Shown: one piece after another, positions 1 through 7,357 of the stretch
Position numbering within the stretch: position 1 is the first letter of the stretch
Layout: each line of letters opens with the position of its first letter
Assembly: GCF_030818895.1 (NCBI RefSeq)
Contig: NZ_JAUTBA010000001.1
Location: forward strand, 4,154,001-4,218,000
Origin: Sphingobacterium zeae
GTDB lineage: Bacteria; Bacteroidota; Bacteroidia; Sphingobacteriales; Sphingobacteriaceae
Reading direction: 5' to 3'
Length of the DNA: 64,000 nucleotides
Made by a program: the position numbers and the translations under genes
The notes under the pieces: model-generated
Databases searched by the model: none
What the model saw: only the letters and a program-made list of their open reading frames with translations
What the model was told of the DNA's origin: nothing

Positions 1-120
1 AACCTAACCCTAGTCTTGCAAACTAAGCTGGAGTTTATTATCATTGTGAACACAAATAATATTAATAGTAATTAATTAAAAAACTAAAAGATTGCCATAG
101 TGATGGCTCATTAGATTAAA

Positions 121-699
121 ATGAAAAGCATGAAAAATTTATTAAAGGGTGCGGTTGCTTTAGTGGCAGTATTTTTCTCAACTCAATTTGCAAAAGCGCA
201 ACAAAAGATTGGTCATATCAATTTTGCAGAAATTATTCAATCTACATCTGAATTTAAAGCAGCTGAAGGGCAATTGAAAACATTGAGTGATGGTAAAACG
301 AAAGAAATTCAAGATATGGTTACCATTTATCAAACAAAACAAAAAGATGCAAACGATAAATTGCGTAACAGAAGCGAAGCAAATAAAGATACAGTTGATC
401 CAGAAATCAACAAGATAGGTCAAGAATTGCAAGATATTCAAGCTCGTATTCAAACAGCTCAACAAGCTGCTCAGGAAGACTTAAATAAAAAGGAGGAAGA
501 ATTAATTGCGCCAATCCATAGAAAAGTTGGCGAAGCTGTAAATGCTGTGTCTAAAGAAAAAGGTATGGCTTATGTATTTGATATTTCAAGTACAAATATT
601 CCTTACTTCCAAGGTGGAGAAGATTTAACTGCTGCTGTAAAAACTAAATTAGGTATTTCAGCAACGGCAGCGCCTGCTGCTGCTCCAGCAAGAAAATAA
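121..699 (+). CDS. OmpH/Skp-family periplasmic chaperone
   Basis: A 192-residue exported protein of the OmpH/Skp family, which in Gram-negative bacteria holds unfolded outer-membrane proteins in the periplasm on their way to the BAM complex. Residues 1-26 form a signal peptide (basic start, hydrophobic core, AKA before QQK). The mature N-terminus has the family strand IGHINFAEIIQ. Residues about 45-135 are charged and Gln/Lys-rich with heptad spacing, as in the Skp coiled-coil tentacles. The C-terminal strand (MAYVFDISSTNIPYF) is also typical. The last 15 residues are Ala/Pro-rich. A start at Met4 (130) is equally possible. In Bacteroidota such genes often follow bamA, but any such neighbour lies outside the window. 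A terminator follows at 729-758. Confidence 0.88.
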   Translation: MKSMKNLLKGAVALVAVFFSTQFAKAQQKIGHINFAEIIQSTSEFKAAEGQLKTLSDGKTKEIQDMVTIYQTKQKDANDKLRNRSEANKDTVDPEINKIGQELQDIQARIQTAQQAAQEDLNKKEEELIAPIHRKVGEAVNAVSKEKGMAYVFDISSTNIPYFQGGEDLTAAVKTKLGISATAAPAAAPARK

Positions 700-728
700 G
701 TTAGTATATAACTTAATACATAAAAGAA

Positions 729-759
729 AGGGTCATCTGTATGGATGATCCTTTTTTTT
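729..759 (+). terminator. Intrinsic terminator after the OmpH/Skp gene
   Basis: Nine-bp stem (729-737 pairs with 744-752, one G-U pair) with a six-base loop, followed by a run of T. It lies 30 bp after the OmpH stop. Confidence 0.85.
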
Positions 760-1029
760 ATATTAACTCCATTTCAATAAATCAAACCCAATTTTATTCG
801 TAATAGATCGTACAATTCCTCCAAAAAAGCTTTCCCTTGAGCCTAAAGAATGCGATAAACTAAAAATCTCATACTTGATTTTCTTGCATTTACCAGCTAA
901 ATTTTGGATATTGCTCTAGAAAAACAAACATATCTACCCTAATGAAAACTTCGTGGTCCCAAATTTGTTCTTTAACAGACAAATGAGAGGTGCCCAAGAA
1001 TGCTTCTTCGTTAATTTGATTTTATTCGC
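760..1029. other. Intergenic stretch, nothing recognised
   Basis: AT-rich spacer between the OmpH terminator and the TetR gene. No RNA gene, repeat or convincing promoter was seen. Short ORFs here have no recognisable features. Confidence 0.6.
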
Positions 1030-1704
1030 ATGAAAAAAAAGGTAATTGAGGATAATCCTAAAAAAGAAAGAAAGGTGACTTCCGGTCCTATTCGTGACAA
1101 GGAACGCACTAAGGCTCGAATGATCGCAGCTGTCGGAAAGGTAATTCAGAAAAAAGGATATCACGCATTGAATGGCCCTAATATTGCTTTGGAATGTGGG
1201 CTGAACAAAGCATTAATATGGAATTATTTTGGTGGTCTTGATCAGCTAGTGGAGGCTTACATGGCACAAAAAGACTTTTGGCAAATCGGAGATAAGGGAG
1301 TCTTAGAACAAATGGTGTCGAATCCGAGCTCCATAAGTATCTCGTCGCTAGAAGAATTACTTAAATCTCAGTTTAACACCTTTTTAAAGGATAAAACGAA
1401 ACAAAAAGTCATTCATTGGGGATTAGGTGAGAAGACAAAAGCGTTAAAAAACATCGCTGAAAAAAGAGAAATGCTTGGCGAAGAATTGTTTAAACACATA
1501 GACGCGAGGTTCGAAAATTCGGAAAACGACCTCCGAGCGACATTTGCTATTCTGTTGAGTTCCATTAACTATATGAGCCTACAGGCGAAATCTACAGGCA
1601 GTACTTTTTTTGGTATCGATATCAATACCGAAGCAGGGAAACAAAGGATTGAAAAAACCGTGCGCAAAATTTTAGAGCAGACTTTCGCTGATGTCCACCG
1701 ATAG
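1030..1704 (+). CDS. TetR/AcrR-family transcriptional regulator
   Basis: A 224-residue one-component regulator. Residues about 22-75 form the TetR DNA-binding domain: a helix starting RDKERTKARMIAAVGKVI, then the helix-turn-helix around HALNGPNIALECGLNKALIWNYF, which has the family's tyrosine/phenylalanine end in a degenerate form. The rest is the variable helical ligand-binding domain, whose ligand cannot be read from the sequence. The first 20 residues are a Lys-rich extension. It is followed by its own terminator (1726-1764). The Hdr-like pair 190 bp downstream is co-directional but has its own predicted promoter, so a regulatory link is only a guess. Confidence 0.8.
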   Translation: MKKKVIEDNPKKERKVTSGPIRDKERTKARMIAAVGKVIQKKGYHALNGPNIALECGLNKALIWNYFGGLDQLVEAYMAQKDFWQIGDKGVLEQMVSNPSSISISSLEELLKSQFNTFLKDKTKQKVIHWGLGEKTKALKNIAEKREMLGEELFKHIDARFENSENDLRATFAILLSSINYMSLQAKSTGSTFFGIDINTEAGKQRIEKTVRKILEQTFADVHR

Positions 1705-1725
1705 ACTAATGGGCTATAAATAAAG

Positions 1726-1764
1726 AAAACGTCCAAAGAGAATAATCATTTTTGGACGTTTTTC
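1726..1764 (+). terminator. Intrinsic terminator after the TetR gene
   Basis: A stem of about 12 bp (1726-1737 with 1751-1762; core AACGTCCAAA/TTTGGACGTT) and a T run. The A run on the left arm means it could also work on the other strand. Confidence 0.85.
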
Positions 1765-1862
1765 ATTAGCACCCATTATCCTCATTTAAAATTTCAATAA
1801 AATATTGCGATATCTCCATTTTTGATTTATTTTTACTATGTTAGCATAACAAAATAATATAG

Positions 1863-1870
1863 TATATTTG
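1863..1870 (+). promoter_or_regulatory. Candidate -7 box for the Fe-S protein pair
   Basis: TATATTTG is an exact match to the Bacteroidota -7 consensus TAnnTTTG. It lies 22 bp before the ATG at 1893, giving a short leader of about 15-18 nt. No clear -33 TTTG is seen at the usual spacing. Confidence 0.45.
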
Positions 1871-1892
1871 TTTATAACCAAGATTCAAACAT

Positions 1893-3191
1893 ATGATAGG
1901 TCAACTGATATTTGCAGTTTGTTTCGCTGTAGCATTATTCCTTTTTAGCAAAAATGCTCGACAGATTTATCGGAATATCAAGCTGGGCCGTCCAGCGGAT
2001 CGTTCGGATAATCCTGCAGAGCGTTGGAAGATGATGCTCCTTGTCGCCTTTGGACAAAAAAAAATGTTCAAGCGAATCTTTCCTGCAGTCTTGCATTTAT
2101 TCGTATACCTCGGCTTTGTTATCATCAACATTGAAATGTTGGAAATTATCATAGACGGGCTATTCGGCACACATCGGATCTTTTCATTTTTAGGAAGCTT
2201 TTATAATTTTTTAATCGGAGCATTTGAATGGCTCGCACTCGGCGTGCTGCTATCGTGTATAATTTTCTTAATCCGGAGAAATATCGTTAAAGTAGCTCGT
2301 TTAAATAGCTTGGAATTGAAACATTGGCCCAAGGCGGATGCAAATATTATTTTAATCACAGAGATTCTTTTAATGTCGGCTTTTTTACTCATGAACGCTT
2401 CTGATCTTAAATTGCAGCTGTATGGCTATGCACATTTTACCTCAGTAGGTTCGTTTCCAATAAGCCATTATCTCCTTCCCTACCTTCCTGCTTCGACAGA
2501 TACACTATTTTTGATAGAACGGTTTTGCTGGTGGTTTCATATTCTAGGCGTACTTGCCTTCTTGAATTACCTACCCTATTCTAAACATCTTCATATTATT
2601 CTAGCTTTTCCAAACACTTATTTTTCGAATCTGAATGCCAAAGGTAAGCTATCTAATATGCCTGCTGTCACCAATGAGGTAAAAGCGATGCTTGATCCTA
2701 ATTTCAATCCGCCTTCCACAGATGCAAATGCACGTTTTGGGGCAAAAGATGTACAGGATTTGACCTGGAAGAATTTGTTGGATGCGTATACATGTACTGA
2801 ATGTGGGCGTTGTACATCCTCTTGCCCTGCAAATATGACAGGGAAGCGGCTATCGCCACGAAAAATAATGATGGATACACGGGATCGACTAACTGAAGTC
2901 GGCGCTAATATCAGAACAAACGGGAGCTTTCAAGATGACGGGAAATCTTTAATTGATACGCATATCAGCCGAGAAGAATTATGGGCCTGTACGAGCTGCA
3001 ATGCTTGTGTAGAACAGTGCCCCGTCAATATTAATCCCCTTGAAATTATAATTGAACTTCGTCGCTTTGCTATTATGGAAGAATCACAAGCTCCTTCGAG
3101 TATTAATAATATGTTTGGAAATATTGAGAATAACGGCGCACCATGGAAATATCCACAACTGGACCGCACTAATTGGACTCAACAAAAATAG
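1893..3191 (+). CDS. Membrane DsrM/NarI-like plus HdrC-like Fe-S protein
   Basis: A 432-residue membrane protein with a ferredoxin-type tail. Residues 1-260 hold about five hydrophobic segments with histidines placed like haem b ligands of DsrM/NarI-type subunits (HLFVYLG in helix 2, WWFHILG and SKHLHI in the last helix). Residues about 300-400 carry two [4Fe-4S] motifs, CTECGRCTSSCPAN and CTSCNACVEQCPVN, each with the CxxCxxCxxxCP spacing of HdrC/GlpC-type electron carriers. The next gene, 4 bp downstream, is the matching HdrB-like subunit. The family logic is electron transfer between a soluble donor and menaquinone. The donor is unknown. ETF is one option, by analogy with the one-chain ETF:menaquinone oxidoreductases that carry the same domains. 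That role is inferred. Confidence 0.85.
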   Translation: MIGQLIFAVCFAVALFLFSKNARQIYRNIKLGRPADRSDNPAERWKMMLLVAFGQKKMFKRIFPAVLHLFVYLGFVIINIEMLEIIIDGLFGTHRIFSFLGSFYNFLIGAFEWLALGVLLSCIIFLIRRNIVKVARLNSLELKHWPKADANIILITEILLMSAFLLMNASDLKLQLYGYAHFTSVGSFPISHYLLPYLPASTDTLFLIERFCWWFHILGVLAFLNYLPYSKHLHIILAFPNTYFSNLNAKGKLSNMPAVTNEVKAMLDPNFNPPSTDANARFGAKDVQDLTWKNLLDAYTCTECGRCTSSCPANMTGKRLSPRKIMMDTRDRLTEVGANIRTNGSFQDDGKSLIDTHISREELWACTSCNACVEQCPVNINPLEIIIELRRFAIMEESQAPSSINNMFGNIENNGAPWKYPQLDRTNWTQQK

Positions 3192-3195
3192 TTTT

Positions 3196-3993
3196 ATGGT
3201 GGACAATGAATTAAAAGTTCCGACAGTCGCAGAACTGTTGAATAAAGGAGAAACTCCGGATATACTATTTTGGGTTGGCTGTGCTGGCAGTTTTGATGAA
3301 CGTGCACAAAAAATTACACGCGATATCTGCAAAATATTAGCACATGTTGGTTTAAAATATGCCATTTTAGGTACAGAAGAAACGTGTACCGGAGATCCAG
3401 CTAAAAGAAGTGGAAACGAATTTCTATTTCAAATGCAGGCCATGATGAACATCGAAGTACTAAATGGTTATGAAATTAAGAAAATAGTTACTGCCTGCCC
3501 CCACTGTTTCAATACATTGAAGAATGAATATCCCTCGCTAGGTGGAAACTATGAGGTCATTCATCATACACAATTGATCCAAAGTCTGATTGATGAAGGA
3601 AAATTGAAACCAGCTGACAACAATGTATTCAAAGGAAAGAAAATAACCTACCATGACCCGTGCTACCTTGGCCGTGCAAATGAAGTGTATGAAGCACCAA
3701 GAAAGGTATTGGAAAGCCTGGATGCCCAGTTGATTGAACTAAAACGCTGTAAGAGCAACGGGCTCTGTTGTGGAGCAGGGGGCGGTCAGATGTTTAAAGA
3801 ACCAGAACCAGGAGTAAAAGACATTAATATAGAACGCATTGAAGAAGTCATTGATGCACGGCCTGATGTTCTTGCGGCAGCATGTCCTTTCTGTATGACG
3901 ATGTTAAAAGATGGCGTAAAGATCAAAGAAAAAGAATCAGCGATTGAAGTCTTAGATATAGCAGAAATCACTGCACGAGCAAATCACTTGTAA
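3196..3993 (+). CDS. HdrB-like (Fe-S)-binding protein with two cysteine-rich domains
   Basis: A 265-residue soluble subunit of the heterodisulfide-reductase B / DsrK type. Two cysteine-rich (CCG) domains are visible. The first begins FWVGCAGSFDERA and has a variant motif (TEETCTGDPAKRSGNE, then TACPHCFNTLKNEYP). The second is canonical (HDPCYLGR, NGLCCGAGGGQMF, AAACPFCMTMLKDG). In the family the second domain binds an unusual iron-sulphur cluster. The start at 3196 was chosen because homology begins there and it lies 4 bp after the upstream stop. A longer in-frame start at 3052 would overlap that gene by 140 bp and adds unrelated sequence. It very likely forms a complex with the membrane partner upstream. 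Confidence 0.85.
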   Translation: MVDNELKVPTVAELLNKGETPDILFWVGCAGSFDERAQKITRDICKILAHVGLKYAILGTEETCTGDPAKRSGNEFLFQMQAMMNIEVLNGYEIKKIVTACPHCFNTLKNEYPSLGGNYEVIHHTQLIQSLIDEGKLKPADNNVFKGKKITYHDPCYLGRANEVYEAPRKVLESLDAQLIELKRCKSNGLCCGAGGGQMFKEPEPGVKDINIERIEEVIDARPDVLAAACPFCMTMLKDGVKIKEKESAIEVLDIAEITARANHL

Positions 3994-4018
3994 ATATATT
4001 GCCATAAGAATTAAAAGA

Positions 4019-4044
4019 GGCCCGATCATACGATCGGGCCTTTT
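4019..4044 (+). terminator. Strong terminator after the HdrB-like gene, probably bidirectional
   Basis: Perfect 9-bp stem GGCCCGATC/GATCGGGCC with loop ATAC, then TTTT. On the minus strand the stem is followed by CTCTTTTAATT, so it may also stop leftward transcription. Confidence 0.85.
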
Positions 4045-4495
4045 GTGTAGGGAGAAGAATATCTCCTTTTCACGAGTAAATTAGGGGAATCCCAAAGCCG
4101 GTTAAAATATAGGGGATTCCCCCGAATCGAAGATCAGCGCTGTATTTTTGCTGACCAAACGACTCTAACATCTAGCCATAACAAAGATACACCCAATCGG
4201 TCGATCAATTGTTGTTCATTTCGTTAAAAATGTTGTTCAAAACTTGCCATTTATAAAAAAATGATCTGGATTAATAGCTATCCAACTTATTATTGGGCAT
4301 TAAAGCTCTTTAATCTGGTCATAATTTCTATAGGGCTATCTGAAACAAAATTCAATTAGACCACATTTTTCGGATGTTTTATACCTAAGGAACGCCCGTT
4401 CTGAATGTGGGAACACAACAGCATACTTACTGTGCTGGATTAAGCAAAGCGCTTTTATACGACTTTTAAAGTTTGGTTTTAAGGTCTTTGAACTA

Positions 4496-4527
4496 AAAAT
4501 GCCCGAATCAAGCGATCGGGCATTTTA
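4496..4527 (+). terminator. Orphan hairpin terminator in the gene-free region
   Basis: Eleven-bp stem AAAATGCCCGA/TCGGGCATTTT with a 9-base loop, flanked by A and T runs. No gene ends just before it. Its GCCCGA core resembles the terminator at 4019-4040. It may end an unannotated small RNA on either strand. Confidence 0.7.
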
Positions 4528-4857
4528 TCAAGGATAGAATCGATGCGCCTCTACAATGATTTACAAGGAGCTGTTCAGCATATAATTAACAAATGATTCA
4601 ATCTAATCTGCTTTTTTCTAATAGGCTATTGAAAAAAAGATCTATTTTAGTAATGATTGTTGTCTAAGTATAGCTAAAAAACTAACGGATCAACTTTATT
4701 TTTCATAGGGTCTTACACAATATTAAAACACCCAAATTCCACTCAACTTTGAAATTACGCCTCATGATGATCACCTTATTCGCAAAAAATGATCTTCTAT
4801 TTTAGAACAAAGAATTATAAATGTAAAAAAAACATTTAAAATAAGTAACACATTTAA

Positions 4858-4865
4858 TATCTTTG
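4858..4865 (+). promoter_or_regulatory. Candidate -7 box for the GH127 gene
   Basis: TATCTTTG matches TAnnTTTG exactly, 80 bp before the ATG at 4946. No good -33 TTTG at the usual distance. Confidence 0.4.
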
Positions 4866-4945
4866 ATTTACCGTTCCTCTTATATAATTGCTAACCAGAC
4901 AAGCTCATCAGATCTTGTTAAAAACACACGATAATTTCATTCGAT

Positions 4946-7309
4946 ATGATTTTAAAAAACAAATTTTTCCACAGCGTTCTTGCATGTTTATTTAGTTTGG
5001 CGCTTGACGCCCAAACAACACCCCGGTTAAATTATTTCGATTTAAGAGAGGTAAGGTTGTTGCCTGGTTTTTTTAAACATGCAGAAGATCTGGATATTAA
5101 TTATTTATTGGAAATGGATCCAGACCGACTGCTGGCTCCCTTTTTGCGTGAAGCCAGTTTGCCACTGAAAAAAGAATCTTATACCAATTGGGAAAATACG
5201 GGATTAGATGGACATATCGGCGGGCACTATTTATCCGCTCTAGCATATATGTATGCTGCTACAGGAGATCGTCGTATCAAGGAACGCCTCGATTATATGC
5301 TCGACAACTTGAAACAATGCCAGGATGCAAACGGAAATGGGTATATTGGTGGTGTACCTGGGGGTCAAGTTATTTGGACGGAAGTTCAACAAGGCAAGAT
5401 CAATGCAGGTAGCTTCAATCTGAATGGGAAATGGGTGCCACTATACAATATACACAAAACCTATGCGGGTCTACGGGATGCCTATGTTTTGACCGGAAAT
5501 GAATCTGCTAAAAATATGCTTATTAAAATGACCGATTGGGCACTAAAGCTGATTAGTCAGCTTTCAGAAGCCCAAATACAGGATATGCTAAGGAGTGAAC
5601 ATGGTGGCCTAAATGAAACCTTCGCAGATGTCGCAGCTATTACCCAAAATAGCGCTTATCTCGAACTTGCCCGCAAGTTCAGCCATAAATCCATTCTCGA
5701 TCCCCTTTTGCAGCGTGAAGACCATTTAACAGGACTTCATGCGAATACACAGATTCCAAAAGTTCTGGGTTTCAAACGTATTGCTGACCTTTCTCATGAC
5801 GAAAAATCGGCGGAAGCCGTTAAGTATTTTTGGGACAACGTTGTTGAACAGCGCTCCATTTCCATTGGTGGAAATAGTGTGAGTGAACATTTTAATCCGA
5901 CAGATGATTTTTCAAAGATGATCCACAGCATCGAGGGCCCCGAAACCTGTAATACATACAATATGTTACGCCTCACAAAAATGCTATACCAAACTGATCC
6001 GCAGGGCAAATATCTCGACTTTTATGAACGCGCTCTTTACAATCATATTCTATCGACACAACACCCCGAACATGGTGGATTAGTGTACTTCACACAGATC
6101 CGTCCGGGACATTATCGCGTTTATTCACAGACACAGACGAGTATGTGGTGCTGTGTTGGGTCAGGTATGGAAAATCACGCCAAATATGGTGAAATGATCT
6201 ATGCCCATCGTAACAATGATTTATATGTCAATCTCTATATTCCTTCACGCCTAGACTGGAAGGAGCAAAATATGGAAGTTATTCAAGAAACAAAATTTCC
6301 GACAGAAGCAAACACAAACATACGAATCAATCCCAAAAAACCGACTTCATTCAGCCTGTTTATTCGTAAACCGGGCTGGTTAAACACTAATCCGAAGGTG
6401 TCTGTCAATGGTAAGCGCTACGAAAATTTCCAGTTGACGAATGAGCATATCGAAATCAAACGAACATGGCGAAAAGGTGATAGTGTTAGCGTAGAACTGC
6501 CTATGGAGATACATACTGAACAATTGCCCGATAAGAGTAACTATTACAGTATTTTATATGGACCTATTGTTTTGGGAGCTCGCACAGGACAGGAAAGCCT
6601 CACCGGACTGCAGGCAGATGATAGCCGAATGGGACACATCGCATCAGGAAAACAAATCCCTTTACGTGATCTTCCAGTCCTTAAGGCTGAGCCTAATAAT
6701 ATTCCAGCTCTTATAAAACCTATAGCATCCAAACCTTTGCATTTTACACTCTCGGATCTCTATATCGGAAAAGAAAGTCTTCAAATGGAACTCGAACCTT
6801 TTTTTGGTATTCATGATTCTCGTTATATGATCTATTGGCCTCAAGCTACAGCGAAAGAATTACAGGAATTACAGGATAAAATGAGTAGAGATGAAATAGA
6901 AAGTTTGGCTCTTAATGCCAAAACGGTCGATAAAGTAGTGGCTGGTGAACAGCAGCCAGAATCAGATCACTTTTTTCTCGAGGAAGGTAGCAATGCAGGA
7001 GCATTCGGCGATACGCGATGGAGAGATACAAAAAGCTGGTTTAGTTATACGATGAAAATAACACCAGAGACTAAACTGGTAGCAATCAAATTGCTGGCAG
7101 ATAGCTCGCCACGGGTAACTGAAGTTATGATCAATGGTAAAACCATAAGTACATTGGAAGACAAGGATGAGAAGACACTTATTAAGACAATACGAATACC
7201 GCTTCCACAAGATGCTATAGATAAGACGAAAATAGAACTGAAAATTATGGCCGGGACAGCATCAACAAGTCACAAGATCTTAGAAGTCCGGACCCTTCTG
7301 CCGGATTAA
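4946..7309 (+). CDS. GH127 glycoside hydrolase, probable beta-L-arabinofuranosidase
   Basis: A 787-residue exported enzyme of the former DUF1680 family, now GH127. A signal peptide covers about residues 1-22 (ending LDAQ). The catalytic (alpha/alpha)6 region starts LNYFDLREVRLLPGFF. Active-site signatures are ETCNTYNML (Glu333, Cys335) and MWCCVGSGMENHAKYG (Cys402, Cys403). In the characterised Bifidobacterium beta-L-arabinofuranosidase the corresponding glutamate and cysteines bind zinc and carry out retaining hydrolysis. After about residue 460 come beta-rich accessory domains, as usual in Bacteroidota members. Substrate is likely arabinofuranoside from plant cell-wall material; exact linkage is not predictable. 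It converges with the GH97 gene, 48 bp away. No SusC/SusD pair is nearby. Confidence 0.9.
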   Translation: MILKNKFFHSVLACLFSLALDAQTTPRLNYFDLREVRLLPGFFKHAEDLDINYLLEMDPDRLLAPFLREASLPLKKESYTNWENTGLDGHIGGHYLSALAYMYAATGDRRIKERLDYMLDNLKQCQDANGNGYIGGVPGGQVIWTEVQQGKINAGSFNLNGKWVPLYNIHKTYAGLRDAYVLTGNESAKNMLIKMTDWALKLISQLSEAQIQDMLRSEHGGLNETFADVAAITQNSAYLELARKFSHKSILDPLLQREDHLTGLHANTQIPKVLGFKRIADLSHDEKSAEAVKYFWDNVVEQRSISIGGNSVSEHFNPTDDFSKMIHSIEGPETCNTYNMLRLTKMLYQTDPQGKYLDFYERALYNHILSTQHPEHGGLVYFTQIRPGHYRVYSQTQTSMWCCVGSGMENHAKYGEMIYAHRNNDLYVNLYIPSRLDWKEQNMEVIQETKFPTEANTNIRINPKKPTSFSLFIRKPGWLNTNPKVSVNGKRYENFQLTNEHIEIKRTWRKGDSVSVELPMEIHTEQLPDKSNYYSILYGPIVLGARTGQESLTGLQADDSRMGHIASGKQIPLRDLPVLKAEPNNIPALIKPIASKPLHFTLSDLYIGKESLQMELEPFFGIHDSRYMIYWPQATAKELQELQDKMSRDEIESLALNAKTVDKVVAGEQQPESDHFFLEEGSNAGAFGDTRWRDTKSWFSYTMKITPETKLVAIKLLADSSPRVTEVMINGKTISTLEDKDEKTLIKTIRIPLPQDAIDKTKIELKIMAGTASTSHKILEVRTLLPD

Positions 7310-7357
7310 AGGAAGCTTCCTAAAAGCTTCCTTTAATTAGCAGAGACGTGCTTGTGG

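Larger units (their letters stand above)
4045..4945. other. 900-bp gene-free region with hairpins
   Basis: No protein gene is supported. It holds a perfect 10-bp inverted repeat (4084-4093 with 4113-4122, GGGGAATCCC), a small GGAGA/TCTCC hairpin at 4051-4066, an exact TAnnTTTG match on the plus strand (4143-4150), a TATCTTTG match on the minus strand (4182-4189), and a second terminator at 4496-4526. These could frame one or two small RNAs. The rest is AT-rich sequence with no recognised element. Confidence 0.5.

Noticed and set aside
178-465. Minus-strand ORF inside the OmpH gene
   Set aside because: Shadow of the coiled-coil coding sequence; many Asn/Lys codons give long open antisense frames.
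3052-3195. Upstream extension of the HdrB-like gene
   Set aside because: It overlaps the coding end of the preceding gene by 140 bp and has no family similarity; 3196 is the better start.
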